Assembly (NCBI GenBank): GCA_947461795.1
Contig: CANHMG010000005.1
Coordinates: forward strand, 1 to 57,684
Source of the DNA: Flavobacteriaceae bacterium
Lineage (GTDB): Bacteria > Bacteroidota > Bacteroidia > Flavobacteriales > Flavobacteriaceae
DNA length: 57,684 bases
Direction: 5' to 3'
The position numbers and the translations under genes are program-made. How positions within the stretch are numbered: the stretch's first letter is position 1; each line of letters starts with the position of its first letter. Of the stretch, positions 8,026 to 16,907 are shown piece after piece. The notes beneath the pieces are model-generated. The model saw only the letters and a program-made list of their open reading frames with translations, was not told the origin of the DNA and ran no database searches.

Positions 8026-9457
8026 TTTGAGTTGGAAGAATTTTTTTGATAAATTTTTGTATTGGAGTAATGATACGATCCATATTAATTAATCCGATGT
8101 CATTGGTAGCACGATAGGTTAATAAGATCGCTAAAGGGAATAATATCATGGTAGCTAGCCAACTCCCTAAAAATGGAGAGATTTCATTTTCTTGTGCTAC
8201 TTTTTTTCCAAATGTATTTACAAAATGGAATATGATAAATATAGTTACCGCAAAAACAATCGGTAATCCCAATCCACCTTTTCGGATAATTGCTCCTAAA
8301 GGTGCTCCAATAAAGAACATTAAAAGACAAGCAAATGCGATTACAAATTTGTCATAAACGGCTATCCAATGTTCATTGATAGTTTCAATTTTATTGTCTA
8401 ATTCTGCTTTGTAACTCTCTATAGAAAAGGTATTGTTGGTGTTATAATTGTTGGCTAGGTTTAATAAATTGGCTTTGTCAGCTAAGGATACATTAGCCAA
8501 TAATTGAGGGGTTAATGTGGAATTAGTATTTACTTTACTTGTATTAAAATTGGAATAGGTATTTCCCATTCTTAAATACATATTATCTGAAATGGAGATA
8601 ACTTCTTTACGATAATTGGCATTCAGTGAATCTAAAGTATATAACAACTCATTCATTGTAAGCATTTTGTCGGTGTCTTTAATTTTAAATTCTTCTTCGG
8701 AAGTAGCGTTTAATTGCGACAAATCAATATTGATGATGTATTTTTTAAAGGAACTTTTTGCAAAGGGAAGTTTCTTTCTGTCTTCATACTTTTTTGGAAC
8801 TATATCTTCGTAATAATAGCCGTCTTTCAAAACTAATTTCAAAATATTCGATTGGTCATTACTAATTAACTCTCCAGTTTTTGCTTTAATAACATTTTTA
8901 CTTCCATCATAAATATTCGTCTTTTTATGAATGGTTACTCCCGTTAGAAAATTTCCATTCTCGCCTGATTTCTTATTCACTTTGATGTTATAACTTCCCA
9001 CTTCACTAAACTGACCTTCTGCAATCGCCATGGCAGGTTTCATTTGTGCGATGTCTTTTCTAAAATTGATGAATTTATATTCCGCGTAGGGAATGACATT
9101 GTTGGCAAAAAAGAATGCAGATCCGCTTAAAAACAGAATAAAAAGGGTTAATACTCTCATGATTCGTTGTAGTGAAATCCCAGCAGATTTCATGGCTGCA
9201 AATTCATAGTTTTCAGCCAAATCACCAAAGGTCATAATGGAAGCTAAAAGGACAGATAAAGGCAAAACTAAAGGAACTAAACTCGGCATTTTGTACAATA
9301 AAAACTTTAGAATTAATATTAAATCTAAGTCTTTACCAGCCAATTCAGCGATAAAAAGCCAAACCGTTTGAAGTATAAATATCAATAAAAGAATTACAAA
9401 TACAGTGGTAAATGTAGTAATGAAGGATTTTAAAATGTATCTATCGAGAATTTTCAC
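8018..9457 (-). CDS. LptF/LptG family (YjgP/YjgQ) lipopolysaccharide export permease
   Basis: A 479-residue inner-membrane protein. Three N-terminal transmembrane segments, including the conserved KMPSLVPLVLPLSVLLASIMTFG-type region, precede a long periplasmic beta-jellyroll (about 140-370) and three C-terminal segments (FVIAFACLLMFFIGAPLGAI onward). The central domain is longer than in E. coli LptF, as is usual in Bacteroidota. It should work with LptB and a partner permease to extract LPS from the inner membrane. No ATG is available: GTG at 9457 (MKILDRYI) fits family N-termini better than TTG at 9463. It follows lolA within a few bases, linking two envelope-export genes. Confidence 0.85.
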   Translation of the reverse strand: MKILDRYILKSFITTFTTVFVILLLIFILQTVWLFIAELAGKDLDLILILKFLLYKMPSLVPLVLPLSVLLASIMTFGDLAENYEFAAMKSAGISLQRIMRVLTLFILFLSGSAFFFANNVIPYAEYKFINFRKDIAQMKPAMAIAEGQFSEVGSYNIKVNKKSGENGNFLTGVTIHKKTNIYDGSKNVIKAKTGELISNDQSNILKLVLKDGYYYEDIVPKKYEDRKKLPFAKSSFKKYIINIDLSQLNATSEEEFKIKDTDKMLTMNELLYTLDSLNANYRKEVISISDNMYLRMGNTYSNFNTSKVNTNSTLTPQLLANVSLADKANLLNLANNYNTNNTFSIESYKAELDNKIETINEHWIAVYDKFVIAFACLLMFFIGAPLGAIIRKGGLGLPIVFAVTIFIIFHFVNTFGKKVAQENEISPFLGSWLATMILFPLAILLTYRATNDIGLINMDRIITPIQKFIKKILPTQNE

Positions 9458-9463
9458 GTACAA

Positions 9464-10105
9464 TTAATCTAACTTATTGATGTAGTATTTTGGATATTTA
9501 CTCGCATCAAAGGTAAATTGATTTTTTGATAATGGTTGGTTGATTTTGAAAGAATTCACCGTCAATGTAGTTTTCGTGCCGTTTTTTCCAATTTCAATCA
9601 AATTGTAAATGTTCTTGGTTTGGATATCAACCCCTAAAAGAATTTCTTTTCGTTGGTCTTTTGTTGTGTTGGGTACTAATTTGATATATTGAATTTGTCT
9701 TCCTTTAATATTCTGACTGATATCCCAAGTATATTTATAACCCGAATTGTAAAAAGTAAGCATTTTGGATGGAGTCACCGCTGAATCATCTTTGTCATTC
9801 AGTTTCGAGATAGAAACTTCTTCATCTTCAGGATTGATGGTGTAGATTTTTTTGCCGTCAAAAATCTTAGTAACGCCCATCAAATTCAATACATACATAT
9901 TGCCTTTCATAGTGACATTTCCTTTGCTTTCTTGATTGATGTTTTCTTTAGAATTGTTTAAAGCATACTTAAAGTCAATAACGATATTGTCATAACTTTT
10001 TACTTTGGCAGTAACTTGATCTAATAAATCTTTGGCTTTTTTGTCTTGTGCGTGTGAACTGAAATTAAAGAAGAGTAGGAGCGTGAGTAGGGCAATCTTT
10101 TTCAT
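9464..10105 (-). CDS. lolA: LolA-like outer-membrane lipoprotein carrier
   Basis: A 213-residue periplasmic protein with a signal peptide ending FSSHAQ. The family pattern is present: KAKDLLDQVTAKVKSYDNI at the mature N-terminus, MKGNMYVLNLMGVTKIFDGK in the middle and KINQPLSKNQFTFDAS near the end. It should ferry lipoproteins across the periplasm. I chose the ATG at 10105, because a start at 10126 would add seven residues in front of the signal peptide and overlap the ftsK stop. With 10105 the gap to ftsK is one base. It is likely cotranscribed with ftsK upstream and the LPS permease and ribB downstream. Confidence 0.83.
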   Translation of the reverse strand: MKKIALLTLLLFFNFSSHAQDKKAKDLLDQVTAKVKSYDNIVIDFKYALNNSKENINQESKGNVTMKGNMYVLNLMGVTKIFDGKKIYTINPEDEEVSISKLNDKDDSAVTPSKMLTFYNSGYKYTWDISQNIKGRQIQYIKLVPNTTKDQRKEILLGVDIQTKNIYNLIEIGKNGTKTTLTVNSFKINQPLSKNQFTFDASKYPKYYINKLD

Positions 10106-10106
10106 G

Positions 10107-12563
10107 CTATAGGTTATTTTGTTCATTGTTGAAAAATTGGTCTAAAGCGCTTAAATCTGTAATCGTAACATTTCTTGCTTTACTTCCTTCAAAAGGCCCA
10201 ACAATTCCAGCAGCTTCTAATTGATCTATTAATCTACCAGCTCTGTTATAACCCAATTTTAATTTTCTTTGAAGTAAAGAAGCAGAACCTTGTTGTGCAG
10301 TTACAATAATTTCAGCGGCTTCTCTGAAGAGTGCATCTCTTTCAGAAATGTCCATATCAAGAGTGGTGCCACTTTCCTCGCCTATAAATTCAGGCAATAA
10401 ATACGCATCTGGATACGCTTTCTGTGAACCAATAAATTCGGTTATTTTTTCAACTTCGGGTGTATCTACAAAAGCACATTGCACACGAACAATGTCATTC
10501 CCATTCGTATACAACATATCTCCACGACCAATCAATTGATCGGCACCTTGGGTGTCTAAAATAGTTCTTGAATCAATTTTAGAAGTTACTCGAAACGCAA
10601 TACGTGCGGGAAAATTGGCTTTGATAATTCCAGTAATTACATTCACCGACGGACGTTGTGTAGCAATAATTAAATGAATACCAATGGCACGAGCCAACTG
10701 CGCTAATCGAGCAATGGGTGTTTCTACTTCTTTACCCGCAGTCATAATCAAATCGGCAAACTCATCCACCACTAAAACGATATACGGTAAAAAGCGATGT
10801 CCATTTTCTGGATTCAATTTTCTGCCTTTAAACTTTTCGTTGTATTCTTTGATATTTCGAACCATCGCGTCCTTCAACAACGAATACCGATTGTCCATCT
10901 CCACACAAAGCGAATTCAAAGTATTGATTACTTTAGTATTGTCGGTGATAATTGCATCGCCAGAATCCGGCAATTTGGCTAAATAATGACGTTCGATTTT
11001 ATTGAACAATGTCAATTCCACTTTCTTTGGATCAACCAAAACAAACTTTACTTCAGCGGGATGTTTTTTATATAAAAGCGAGGTCAAGACCGCGTTCAAA
11101 CCAACGGATTTACCTTGTCCCGTAGCACCCGCCATTAGTAAGTGAGGCATTTTAGCTAAATCGACGACAAAGGTTTCATTCGAAATTGTCTTTCCTAAAG
11201 CAATCGGCAATTCCATTTCGGCTTCTTGAAATTTAGCAGATCCAATTACGCTTTTCATAGAAACCATCGTTGGATTTTTATTTGGAACTTCAATACCAAT
11301 CGTTCCTTTTCCTGGAATAGGAGCAATGATACGAATTCCTAATGCCGAGAGGGATAAAGCAATATCGTCTTCTAAACTTTTGATTTTTGAAATACGAATT
11401 CCGGCTTCAGGTACAATTTCATATAACGTAACCGAAGGTCCAACTGTAGCTTTTATTTGTGCAATTTCTATTTTGTAATTGCGGAGTGTTTCTACAATAT
11501 TGTTTTTATTTTCTTCAAGTTCCGCTTGATTGATGGTAATACCGCCACCAGAATATTCTTTTAATAAATCTAAAGTTGGAAATTTATAGTTTGACAATTC
11601 TAAGGTCGGGTCGAATAAACCAAAGTCAGCCACCAAACGTGACGCTAAATTTTCTTCAATAGTAGCTTCTTCTGGGGCTTTTTCAATGACGAATGAGTTA
11701 TCATTGGTTGTAATGATTTGAGGCTCTGACGTTGGAATAACAGTAAGCGGTGTAGGCTTCGGAGTTGTCTCTAATTTTATTTCCGAAGGATGTTCAATCG
11801 TAGGTTTTAAGGACTCTTTATTGATTTCAAATTGAGAAGGTGTTTTTAGTTCAGGTTCTTCAAGGTCATCCTCTTCTTCCTCTTTCACGGCAAACTCTTC
11901 CAGGTTATAGGAACTGTCAGAAACGGGCATTTTAATAGTAGCAAGGTCCTCTGCCATTTCTTTTTTGTTTCTTTCAAAAAATGCTTTAATCGTATCTGGA
12001 GAAATTTTAATTTTGAAAATAAGATAGATGGTTATGCCTAAAATTAAAACCAATAAGGTTCCTGCTCGACCGATATAGTCTTGTGAAAATAAATTCATTT
12101 CATATCCTATCGTTCCGCCTAATTCTGGAAGTGTATTGGCAAAAAAGCCAAATAAAATAGAGATAAGCACCATGGCAAATAAATCCCAAAACCAAATATT
12201 CTTAAGTTTTTTAAGTGAAATATCTAAAGCAAGAAAAGAACCTGTTAGGAAAAATAATTTTACAAACAAAAAGGAAGCAACTCCCAAACCTTTATAGATA
12301 AAGAAATCGGATACTATAGCCCCGAATTTTCCTAACCAGTTTTTAGATTTTTCTCCTCGTTCCGCTAAAAGATGTAAAGTGCTTTGGTCTTCATGGCCAT
12401 AAATAAAAAAAGAAACGAAAGCCACCAATAAAGCAATAGAAATTAAAACGAACACACTCCCAATAAAGAGTTTGTGTTGTCTTGAAATCCTCCATGATTT
12501 TTTTGCATCGGTAGAGTTTTCTGTATTGGTTTCGGAGGTGTCTTTTTTAATTGATTTTGCCAT
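10107..12563 (-). CDS. ftsK: DNA translocase FtsK/SpoIIIE
   Basis: An 818-residue protein with four or five transmembrane helices in the first 190 residues, a charged and proline-rich linker (about 200-330) and a RecA-like motor. Walker A is GATGQGKSVGLNAVL, Walker B is IVLVVDEFADLIM, and the signature ARAIGIHLIIATQRPSV follows. A winged-helix gamma domain closes the protein (LLQRKLKLGYNRAGRLIDQL), used in related proteins to read KOPS-type sequences. It should pump chromosome ends through the division septum and activate dimer resolution. It is the first long gene of the run that continues into lolA and the LPS permease. Confidence 0.95.
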   Translation of the reverse strand: MAKSIKKDTSETNTENSTDAKKSWRISRQHKLFIGSVFVLISIALLVAFVSFFIYGHEDQSTLHLLAERGEKSKNWLGKFGAIVSDFFIYKGLGVASFLFVKLFFLTGSFLALDISLKKLKNIWFWDLFAMVLISILFGFFANTLPELGGTIGYEMNLFSQDYIGRAGTLLVLILGITIYLIFKIKISPDTIKAFFERNKKEMAEDLATIKMPVSDSSYNLEEFAVKEEEEDDLEEPELKTPSQFEINKESLKPTIEHPSEIKLETTPKPTPLTVIPTSEPQIITTNDNSFVIEKAPEEATIEENLASRLVADFGLFDPTLELSNYKFPTLDLLKEYSGGGITINQAELEENKNNIVETLRNYKIEIAQIKATVGPSVTLYEIVPEAGIRISKIKSLEDDIALSLSALGIRIIAPIPGKGTIGIEVPNKNPTMVSMKSVIGSAKFQEAEMELPIALGKTISNETFVVDLAKMPHLLMAGATGQGKSVGLNAVLTSLLYKKHPAEVKFVLVDPKKVELTLFNKIERHYLAKLPDSGDAIITDNTKVINTLNSLCVEMDNRYSLLKDAMVRNIKEYNEKFKGRKLNPENGHRFLPYIVLVVDEFADLIMTAGKEVETPIARLAQLARAIGIHLIIATQRPSVNVITGIIKANFPARIAFRVTSKIDSRTILDTQGADQLIGRGDMLYTNGNDIVRVQCAFVDTPEVEKITEFIGSQKAYPDAYLLPEFIGEESGTTLDMDISERDALFREAAEIIVTAQQGSASLLQRKLKLGYNRAGRLIDQLEAAGIVGPFEGSKARNVTITDLSALDQFFNNEQNNL

Positions 12564-12590
12564 AGCTATTGAAAATGCTTTCTTTGAAAA

Positions 12591-12965
12591 TTAAAGAAAT
12601 TTTGGAATATAAATAAGTAATATCATTGCTATAGCGGTCATTGCTGCAAAAAATACAGAACCTGCTGCTATATCTTTGATGAAACCAATTTTTTCATGGT
12701 AATTGGGATGAATAAAATCAGCAATTTTTTCAACCGCTGTATTCAAGCCTTCTATACTCAAGACCAATCCCAAAGCTAATATTTGAAACAACCATTCTGT
12801 AGTTGAAATTTCAAAATAGAAACCTGCGATGAAAAGTAATACTCCAACCGAGGATTGCACCATGATGCTATGCTCTGTTGTAACCAATTTATAGGCTCCT
12901 TTCAAAGCAAATCCCATGCTTTTAAATCGTCCCGTAATGAAGGTGTTGTCTTTTTGAAATTCCAT
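12591..12965 (-). CDS. dgkA: Diacylglycerol/undecaprenol kinase family protein
   Basis: A 124-residue integral membrane protein with three hydrophobic segments and the family signature SIEGLNTAVEKIADF, in which the Glu and Asn act at the catalytic site. It resembles the Gram-positive-type DgkA that phosphorylates undecaprenol as well as diacylglycerol; the substrate here is inferred. It sits 27 bp upstream of ftsK and 10 bp downstream of tpx, all on the same strand. Confidence 0.88.
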   Translation of the reverse strand: MEFQKDNTFITGRFKSMGFALKGAYKLVTTEHSIMVQSSVGVLLFIAGFYFEISTTEWLFQILALGLVLSIEGLNTAVEKIADFIHPNYHEKIGFIKDIAAGSVFFAAMTAIAMILLIYIPKFL

Positions 12966-12975
12966 AGTACTTCGA

Positions 12976-13473
12976 TTATAAGCTTGCTAAAGCTTTTTCA
13001 TAATTAGGTTCAGTGGCAATTTCAGGAACTTGTTCTGTATAGGTAATGGTACCCTTTTCATCTAAAATGATGATTACTCTAGAATGCAATCCACTAAAAA
13101 TTCCATTGGTGATTTCTAAACCATAGTTTTTTCCAAAACTACCGTCTTTAAAATCAGATAAATTAATCACATTTTCCAATCCTTCAGAAGCGCAAAATCT
13201 ACTTTGTGCAAACGGCAAGTCTCTTGAGATACACAATACTTTGGTATTTGTTAGGCCACCGGCTATTTGATTGAACTTTCTAACTGCAGCCGAACAAACT
13301 CCTGTTTCGACACTCGGAAAAATGTTCAGCACCAATTTGTTTCCTGCAAAATCTTGCAAAGTACTTTCCGATAGTTTGCTATTAACCAAGTTAAATTCGG
13401 GTGCTTTTGTTCCTACTTTTGGTAATTCACCATTCGTGTTTATGGGGTTTCCGTCTAAGGTTATTGAGGCCAT
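12976..13473 (-). CDS. tpx: Thiol peroxidase (2-Cys peroxiredoxin, Tpx)
   Basis: A 165-residue cytoplasmic peroxiredoxin. The peroxidatic cysteine lies in NIFPSVETGVCSAAVRKF and the resolving cysteine in FAQSRFCASEGL, at the spacing typical of Tpx. It should reduce hydroperoxides with thioredoxin as electron donor. It is divergent from arsR across 130 bp, so the ArsR operator could in principle influence both genes. Length and start (MASITLDG) agree with the family. Confidence 0.93.
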   Translation of the reverse strand: MASITLDGNPINTNGELPKVGTKAPEFNLVNSKLSESTLQDFAGNKLVLNIFPSVETGVCSAAVRKFNQIAGGLTNTKVLCISRDLPFAQSRFCASEGLENVINLSDFKDGSFGKNYGLEITNGIFSGLHSRVIIILDEKGTITYTEQVPEIATEPNYEKALASL

Positions 13474-13568
13474 TTATTTGAGTTTTTTTATGAGCCCAAA
13501 AGTATGAAATTATTTCGAGAATCACTTTTAGATTTTTTAACATCTTTTGTTTGGTCAATAGTATTATT

Positions 13569-13588
13569 ATATCGTAATATTGCAATAT
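13569..13588. promoter_or_regulatory. Probable ArsR operator palindrome
   Basis: The 20-bp sequence ATATCGTAATATTGCAATAT pairs with its own reverse complement at eight of ten positions and contains the perfect 12-bp palindrome ATATTGCAATAT. It lies 15 bp before the arsR ATG. This is the size and position expected for an ArsR/SmtB dimer site giving autorepression. A TTG at 13580 lies inside the palindrome, which argues against translation starting there. Confidence 0.6.
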
Positions 13589-13603
13589 AAAAATATATTA
13601 AGT

Positions 13604-13927
13604 ATGGGCGCTTCTAAATCAGCCTCTTTTTCTGAGAAACACAACGAATTGGCGAGTATATTCAAAGCTTTATCACATCCGGCGAGAATTGCTATCGTGG
13701 AGTATTTGTTGTCTGTTGACACCTGCATTTGCGGTGATATTGTCAACGAATTGCCTTTGGCACAACCCACAATTTCACAACATTTGAAGGAACTCAAAAA
13801 CGCCAATATCATCAAAGGAAGTATCGAAGGAACGGCCATTTGCTATTGCATCAATTCTGAAACTATGGTGAAGATAGAAAGCTATTTCTCGATGATTTCT
13901 AAAACTTTAAAAAGTAAATGTTGTTAA
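13604..13927 (+). CDS. arsR: ArsR/SmtB family metalloregulator
   Basis: A 107-residue winged-helix repressor. It has the family core KALSHPARIAIVEYLL, the metal-sensing CxC in VDTCICGDIVNEL, and the recognition helix LAQPTISQHLKELKNA. A vicinal cysteine pair ends the protein (KSKCC). The CxC helix is the classic As(III)/Sb(III) site. The start is the ATG at 13604; an upstream TTG falls in the operator. The arsenic genes follow on the same strand, but a 122-bp repeat element now separates arsR from them, so they may have acquired their own promoter. Confidence 0.88.
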   Translation: MGASKSASFSEKHNELASIFKALSHPARIAIVEYLLSVDTCICGDIVNELPLAQPTISQHLKELKNANIIKGSIEGTAICYCINSETMVKIESYFSMISKTLKSKCC

Positions 13928-13991
13928 CGAAAGTTGTTACTATTTGCGTAGTTGGGTGCAATTATTAATGTTTAAAAATTTTAAAAAAATT

Positions 13992-14113
13992 ACCACATAG
14001 AAGCGTAGAAAAAAAGACTTGTAGCGACCAATTATTGTTTCACATAGTTATGATTTCTCTGGTAAAGTGAAAAGCCTTCCTAGATTATGATCAAAACTAT
14101 GTTTCTATGTGGT
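13992..14113 (+). repeat. MITE-like element, copy 1 (122 bp, terminal inverted repeats)
   Basis: The element opens with ACCACATAGAAGCGTAG and closes with CTATGTTTCTATGTGGT, 17-bp imperfect inverted ends differing at two positions. Internal blocks AAAAAAAGACTTGTAG, GACCAATTATTG and AAAGTGAAAAGCCTT recur, in reverse complement, in the 122-bp copy at 19497-19618. By eye the two copies agree at about four bases in five and have identical length. It encodes nothing, so it would need a transposase in trans. It lies between arsR and the rest of the ars cluster. Confidence 0.7.
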
Positions 14114-14175
14114 TAAAAAAAAACTACGATTTCCATGGAATAGGCATAACAATTAATAGATTAATTTAAGTAAAA

Positions 14176-14646
14176 ATGAAATTATCTAAATTCAAATCAC
14201 AGCTCGCACAAATAGAAAATCTCGAATTTGTGCTTCAAAACGGAACAAAAGTTCCCACTCACTTTCACATTACCGAAGTAGGTTTGACCACCAAACAATT
14301 TACCGATTGCGGGAATACCTTTAGAATACAAAAAACCGCCACCTTTCAACTTTGGACGTCGGTTGATTTTTACCACCGCTTGGAACCTAAAAAGGTTTTG
14401 AAGATTATTGAATCCACTGAACCTATGTTTGCCGGAGAAGATTTAGACATTGAAATTGAATACCAACAAGAAACTGTCGGGAAATTTGGTTTGGATTTTC
14501 AAAACCATCAATTTGTCTTAACCAACACCCAAACAGATTGCCTGGCAAAAGATAATTGTGGGATTCCAGCGAAAGTGAAAGTTGCTATGAATCAACTTCA
14601 AGAAGCTGCAGCATCTTGCTGCGGTTCAGAGGGTAATTGTTGTTAA
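14176..14646 (+). CDS. DUF6428-like arsenic-cluster protein with Cys-rich tail
   Basis: A 156-residue soluble protein of unknown biochemical function. It has no signal peptide. The body (VPTHFHITEVG, FQLWTSVDFYHRLEPKKVL) matches small proteins that accompany arsR and arsC in Bacteroidota genomes, which I associate with DUF6428. The last residues, ASCCGSEGNCC, hold two vicinal cysteine pairs, a sensible As(III)-binding tail. It is two bases upstream of the methyltransferase start, so both are read from one message. A chaperone or buffer role for arsenite is inference. Confidence 0.65.
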   Translation: MKLSKFKSQLAQIENLEFVLQNGTKVPTHFHITEVGLTTKQFTDCGNTFRIQKTATFQLWTSVDFYHRLEPKKVLKIIESTEPMFAGEDLDIEIEYQQETVGKFGLDFQNHQFVLTNTQTDCLAKDNCGIPAKVKVAMNQLQEAAASCCGSEGNCC

Positions 14647-14648
14647 GG

Positions 14649-15260
14649 ATGAGTCAAAAAGAACATTGGGAAAACGTTTTTGCTAACAAGCAAGAAACGG
14701 AAGTGAGTTGGTATCAAAAATCACCAAAGACTTCTTTGGATTTTATTTCAAAATTGAACCTTACTAAAGATGTCAAGATTATTGACATTGACATTGGCGA
14801 TAGTTATTTGGTGGATGCGCTTTTAGAGCAAGGATTTACGAATATCACTTTGTTGGATATTTCTGCCAAAGCGATTGACCGAATCAAGAATAGGCTAGGA
14901 GACAAGGCACATCAGGTGAAGTTTATCGTTTCTGACATACTCGATTTCAATCCATCGGAAACCTACGATTTTTGGCATGACCGTGCGTCGTTTCATTTTC
15001 AAACAGACAATCACCAGATTGTAAAGTATGCCAACATTGTAGCCAACGCTGTGGCAAAAAATGGGCATATGATTATCGGAACTTTCTCTGAAAATGGTCC
15101 AAAGAAATGCAGTGGTTTAGACATTACGCAGTATAACGAAGCCAAAATGACTACCGTTTTTGAAACCCATTTTGACTTGGTGGATTGTTTTGTTGAAGAC
15201 CATATCACGCCATTTGATACAATTCAGAATTTTATTTTTTGTGATTTTATAAAGCAGTAA
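14649..15260 (+). CDS. Class I SAM-dependent methyltransferase of the ars cluster
   Basis: A 203-residue Rossmann-type methyltransferase. Recognisable parts are HWENVFANKQETEVSWYQ at the N-terminus, LLDISAKAI (motif II), FIVSDILDF (motif III), DFWHDRASFHF and GTFSENGPKKCSGLDI. Motif I is unusual: IIDIDIGDSYLV, where relatives normally have a glycine run such as DIGGGDS. ATG at 14649 is preferred over TTG at 14637, which overlaps the previous gene. It lacks the cysteine set of ArsM, so arsenic methylation cannot be claimed. The substrate is unknown. Confidence 0.78.
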   Translation: MSQKEHWENVFANKQETEVSWYQKSPKTSLDFISKLNLTKDVKIIDIDIGDSYLVDALLEQGFTNITLLDISAKAIDRIKNRLGDKAHQVKFIVSDILDFNPSETYDFWHDRASFHFQTDNHQIVKYANIVANAVAKNGHMIIGTFSENGPKKCSGLDITQYNEAKMTTVFETHFDLVDCFVEDHITPFDTIQNFIFCDFIKQ

Positions 15261-15263
15261 ATT

Positions 15264-15875
15264 ATGTTTTCAAACTTAAAAGCCACGGTCAATTCGATTG
15301 CTAAAAAAGCCGTGTCGCAGGAACGGCAAGCTGTTTTGCAACCGTTAATTGATTATATTCAATTGAAAGTGAACGATGAAGAGCGCATTCGATTGAACTT
15401 TATCTGTACACACAATTCCAGAAGAAGTCATTTGTCGCAAATTTGGGCACAAACGATGGCTTTTCATTTCGGAATTCCTAACGTGTATTGCTACTCGGGC
15501 GGAACGGAAGCTACAGCGCTATTTCCGAAAGTGGCAGAAACGTTGCGAAATCAGGGTTTTAAAATTCAGAAATTGAGCGAAGAAAACAATCCTGCTTACG
15601 CGGTAAAGTTTGCCGACAACGAAGTGGCGCTAATTTGTTTCTCCAAAAAATTTGACGATCCTTTTAATCCAACTTCTGAGTTTGCCGCGATTATGACTTG
15701 TTCGTCGGCAGATGCAGCTTGTCCATTCATCGCAGGTGCAGAACAGCGAATTCCAGTTCGGTATGAGGATCCCAAAGCCTTTGACGGAACGGAATTAATG
15801 AATGCCAAATATGCGGAGCGAAGTCTCGAAATTGCTAGTGAGATGTATTTTGTATTTTCTAAAATAAAAGCATGA
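15264..15875 (+). CDS. arsC: Arsenate reductase, low-molecular-weight phosphatase type
   Basis: A 203-residue protein with the CX5R phosphatase loop FICTHNSRRSHLSQ that binds arsenate. A second cysteine pair in MTCSSADAACPF is spaced seven residues apart, as in thioredoxin-coupled ArsC (the Cys82/Cys89 relay). It should reduce arsenate to arsenite for export. About 45 extra N-terminal residues precede the catalytic loop, normal for the Bacteroidota form often labelled a tyrosine phosphatase. It overlaps acr3 by four bases (ATGA). Confidence 0.87.
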   Translation: MFSNLKATVNSIAKKAVSQERQAVLQPLIDYIQLKVNDEERIRLNFICTHNSRRSHLSQIWAQTMAFHFGIPNVYCYSGGTEATALFPKVAETLRNQGFKIQKLSEENNPAYAVKFADNEVALICFSKKFDDPFNPTSEFAAIMTCSSADAACPFIAGAEQRIPVRYEDPKAFDGTELMNAKYAERSLEIASEMYFVFSKIKA

Positions 15876-16903
15876 AAAAAAGACTGTCGTTCCTTGATCG
15901 CTATTTGACGCTTTGGATATTTTTCGCCATGTTGCTTGGCGTTGGCATTGGCTATTTTATCCCCAGTTCCTCTGGTTTTATCAATTCGTTTTCCTCTGGA
16001 ACAACCAATGTGCCGTTGGCGATTGGTTTGATATTGATGATGTATCCGCCCTTGACGAAAATCGATTTTTCGAAGATTTCCAAAATGTTCGAGCAACCGA
16101 AGTTATTGACTGCGTCTTTTTTGATCACTTGGATTGTTGGTCCATTTTTGATGTTTTTGCTATCGACTTTTTTCTTGAAAGACTATCCAGAATACATGAC
16201 CGGTTTGATTATCATTGGTATTGCGCCTTGCATTGCGATGGTGATTGTTTGGAATGAATTGGCGGAAGGCAATCGCGAATTGACCGCAGGTTTAATTGGA
16301 ATAAACAGCTTGTTGCAAGTCTTTTTCTTTAGTTCTTATGCGTATTTCTATTTGAAAGTGATGTTGCCTTTTTTCGGCATCAAAGGGTTAGTTTTAGATA
16401 TCACGATAGCTGAAATTGCGCAAACTGTTGGCATTTATCTTGGGATTCCTTTTGCCTTAGCGGTTATCAGTCGATTTTTGATTCGGAAATTTATTGGTGA
16501 AAAATGGTTTAATCAAAAATTCATTCCGTTTGTTTCTCCGATTACCTTGATTGCGTTGCTTTTTACGATTGTGGTGATGTTTAGTTTGAAAGGCGCGATG
16601 ATAGTCGATTTGCCTTTAGATGTGATTCGAATTGCGATTCCACTAGTGATCTTTTTTGCGATCATGTTTTTCTTGATGTTTTTTGTGTCGAAGAAAATCG
16701 GAGCGAATTATCGTGATGCTGCAGCACTATCTTTTACTGCTTCGGGGAATAATTTCGAGTTGGCGATTGCGGTATCGATTGGTGTTTTTGGAATCAATAG
16801 TGGGCAAGCCTTTGCGGGTGTTATCGGTCCGTTGGTAGAAGTTCCCGCTTTGATTATACTGGTGAATGTGGCGTTTTGGTTGAAGAAGAAATACTTTATA
16901 TAG
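15872..16903 (+). CDS. acr3: Arsenite efflux permease, ACR3 family
   Basis: A 343-residue membrane protein with ten predicted helices. The ACR3 hallmarks are GIAPCIAMVIVWNELAEG, which carries the essential cysteine of the fourth helix, LMMYPPLTKIDF, and the second-half SFTASGNNFELAIAVSIG. It exports arsenite using the proton gradient. It is translationally coupled to arsC and closes the arsenic operon. The stop is followed by a GC-rich repeat rather than a clear terminator of its own. Confidence 0.93.
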   Translation: MKKRLSFLDRYLTLWIFFAMLLGVGIGYFIPSSSGFINSFSSGTTNVPLAIGLILMMYPPLTKIDFSKISKMFEQPKLLTASFLITWIVGPFLMFLLSTFFLKDYPEYMTGLIIIGIAPCIAMVIVWNELAEGNRELTAGLIGINSLLQVFFFSSYAYFYLKVMLPFFGIKGLVLDITIAEIAQTVGIYLGIPFALAVISRFLIRKFIGEKWFNQKFIPFVSPITLIALLFTIVVMFSLKGAMIVDLPLDVIRIAIPLVIFFAIMFFLMFFVSKKIGANYRDAAALSFTASGNNFELAIAVSIGVFGINSGQAFAGVIGPLVEVPALIILVNVAFWLKKKYFI

Positions 16904-16907
16904 CAGA

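Noticed and set aside
14649..15260. Calling the ars-cluster methyltransferase ArsM
   Set aside because: The cysteines that bind arsenite in ArsM are missing and the rest of the sequence follows a different subgroup.
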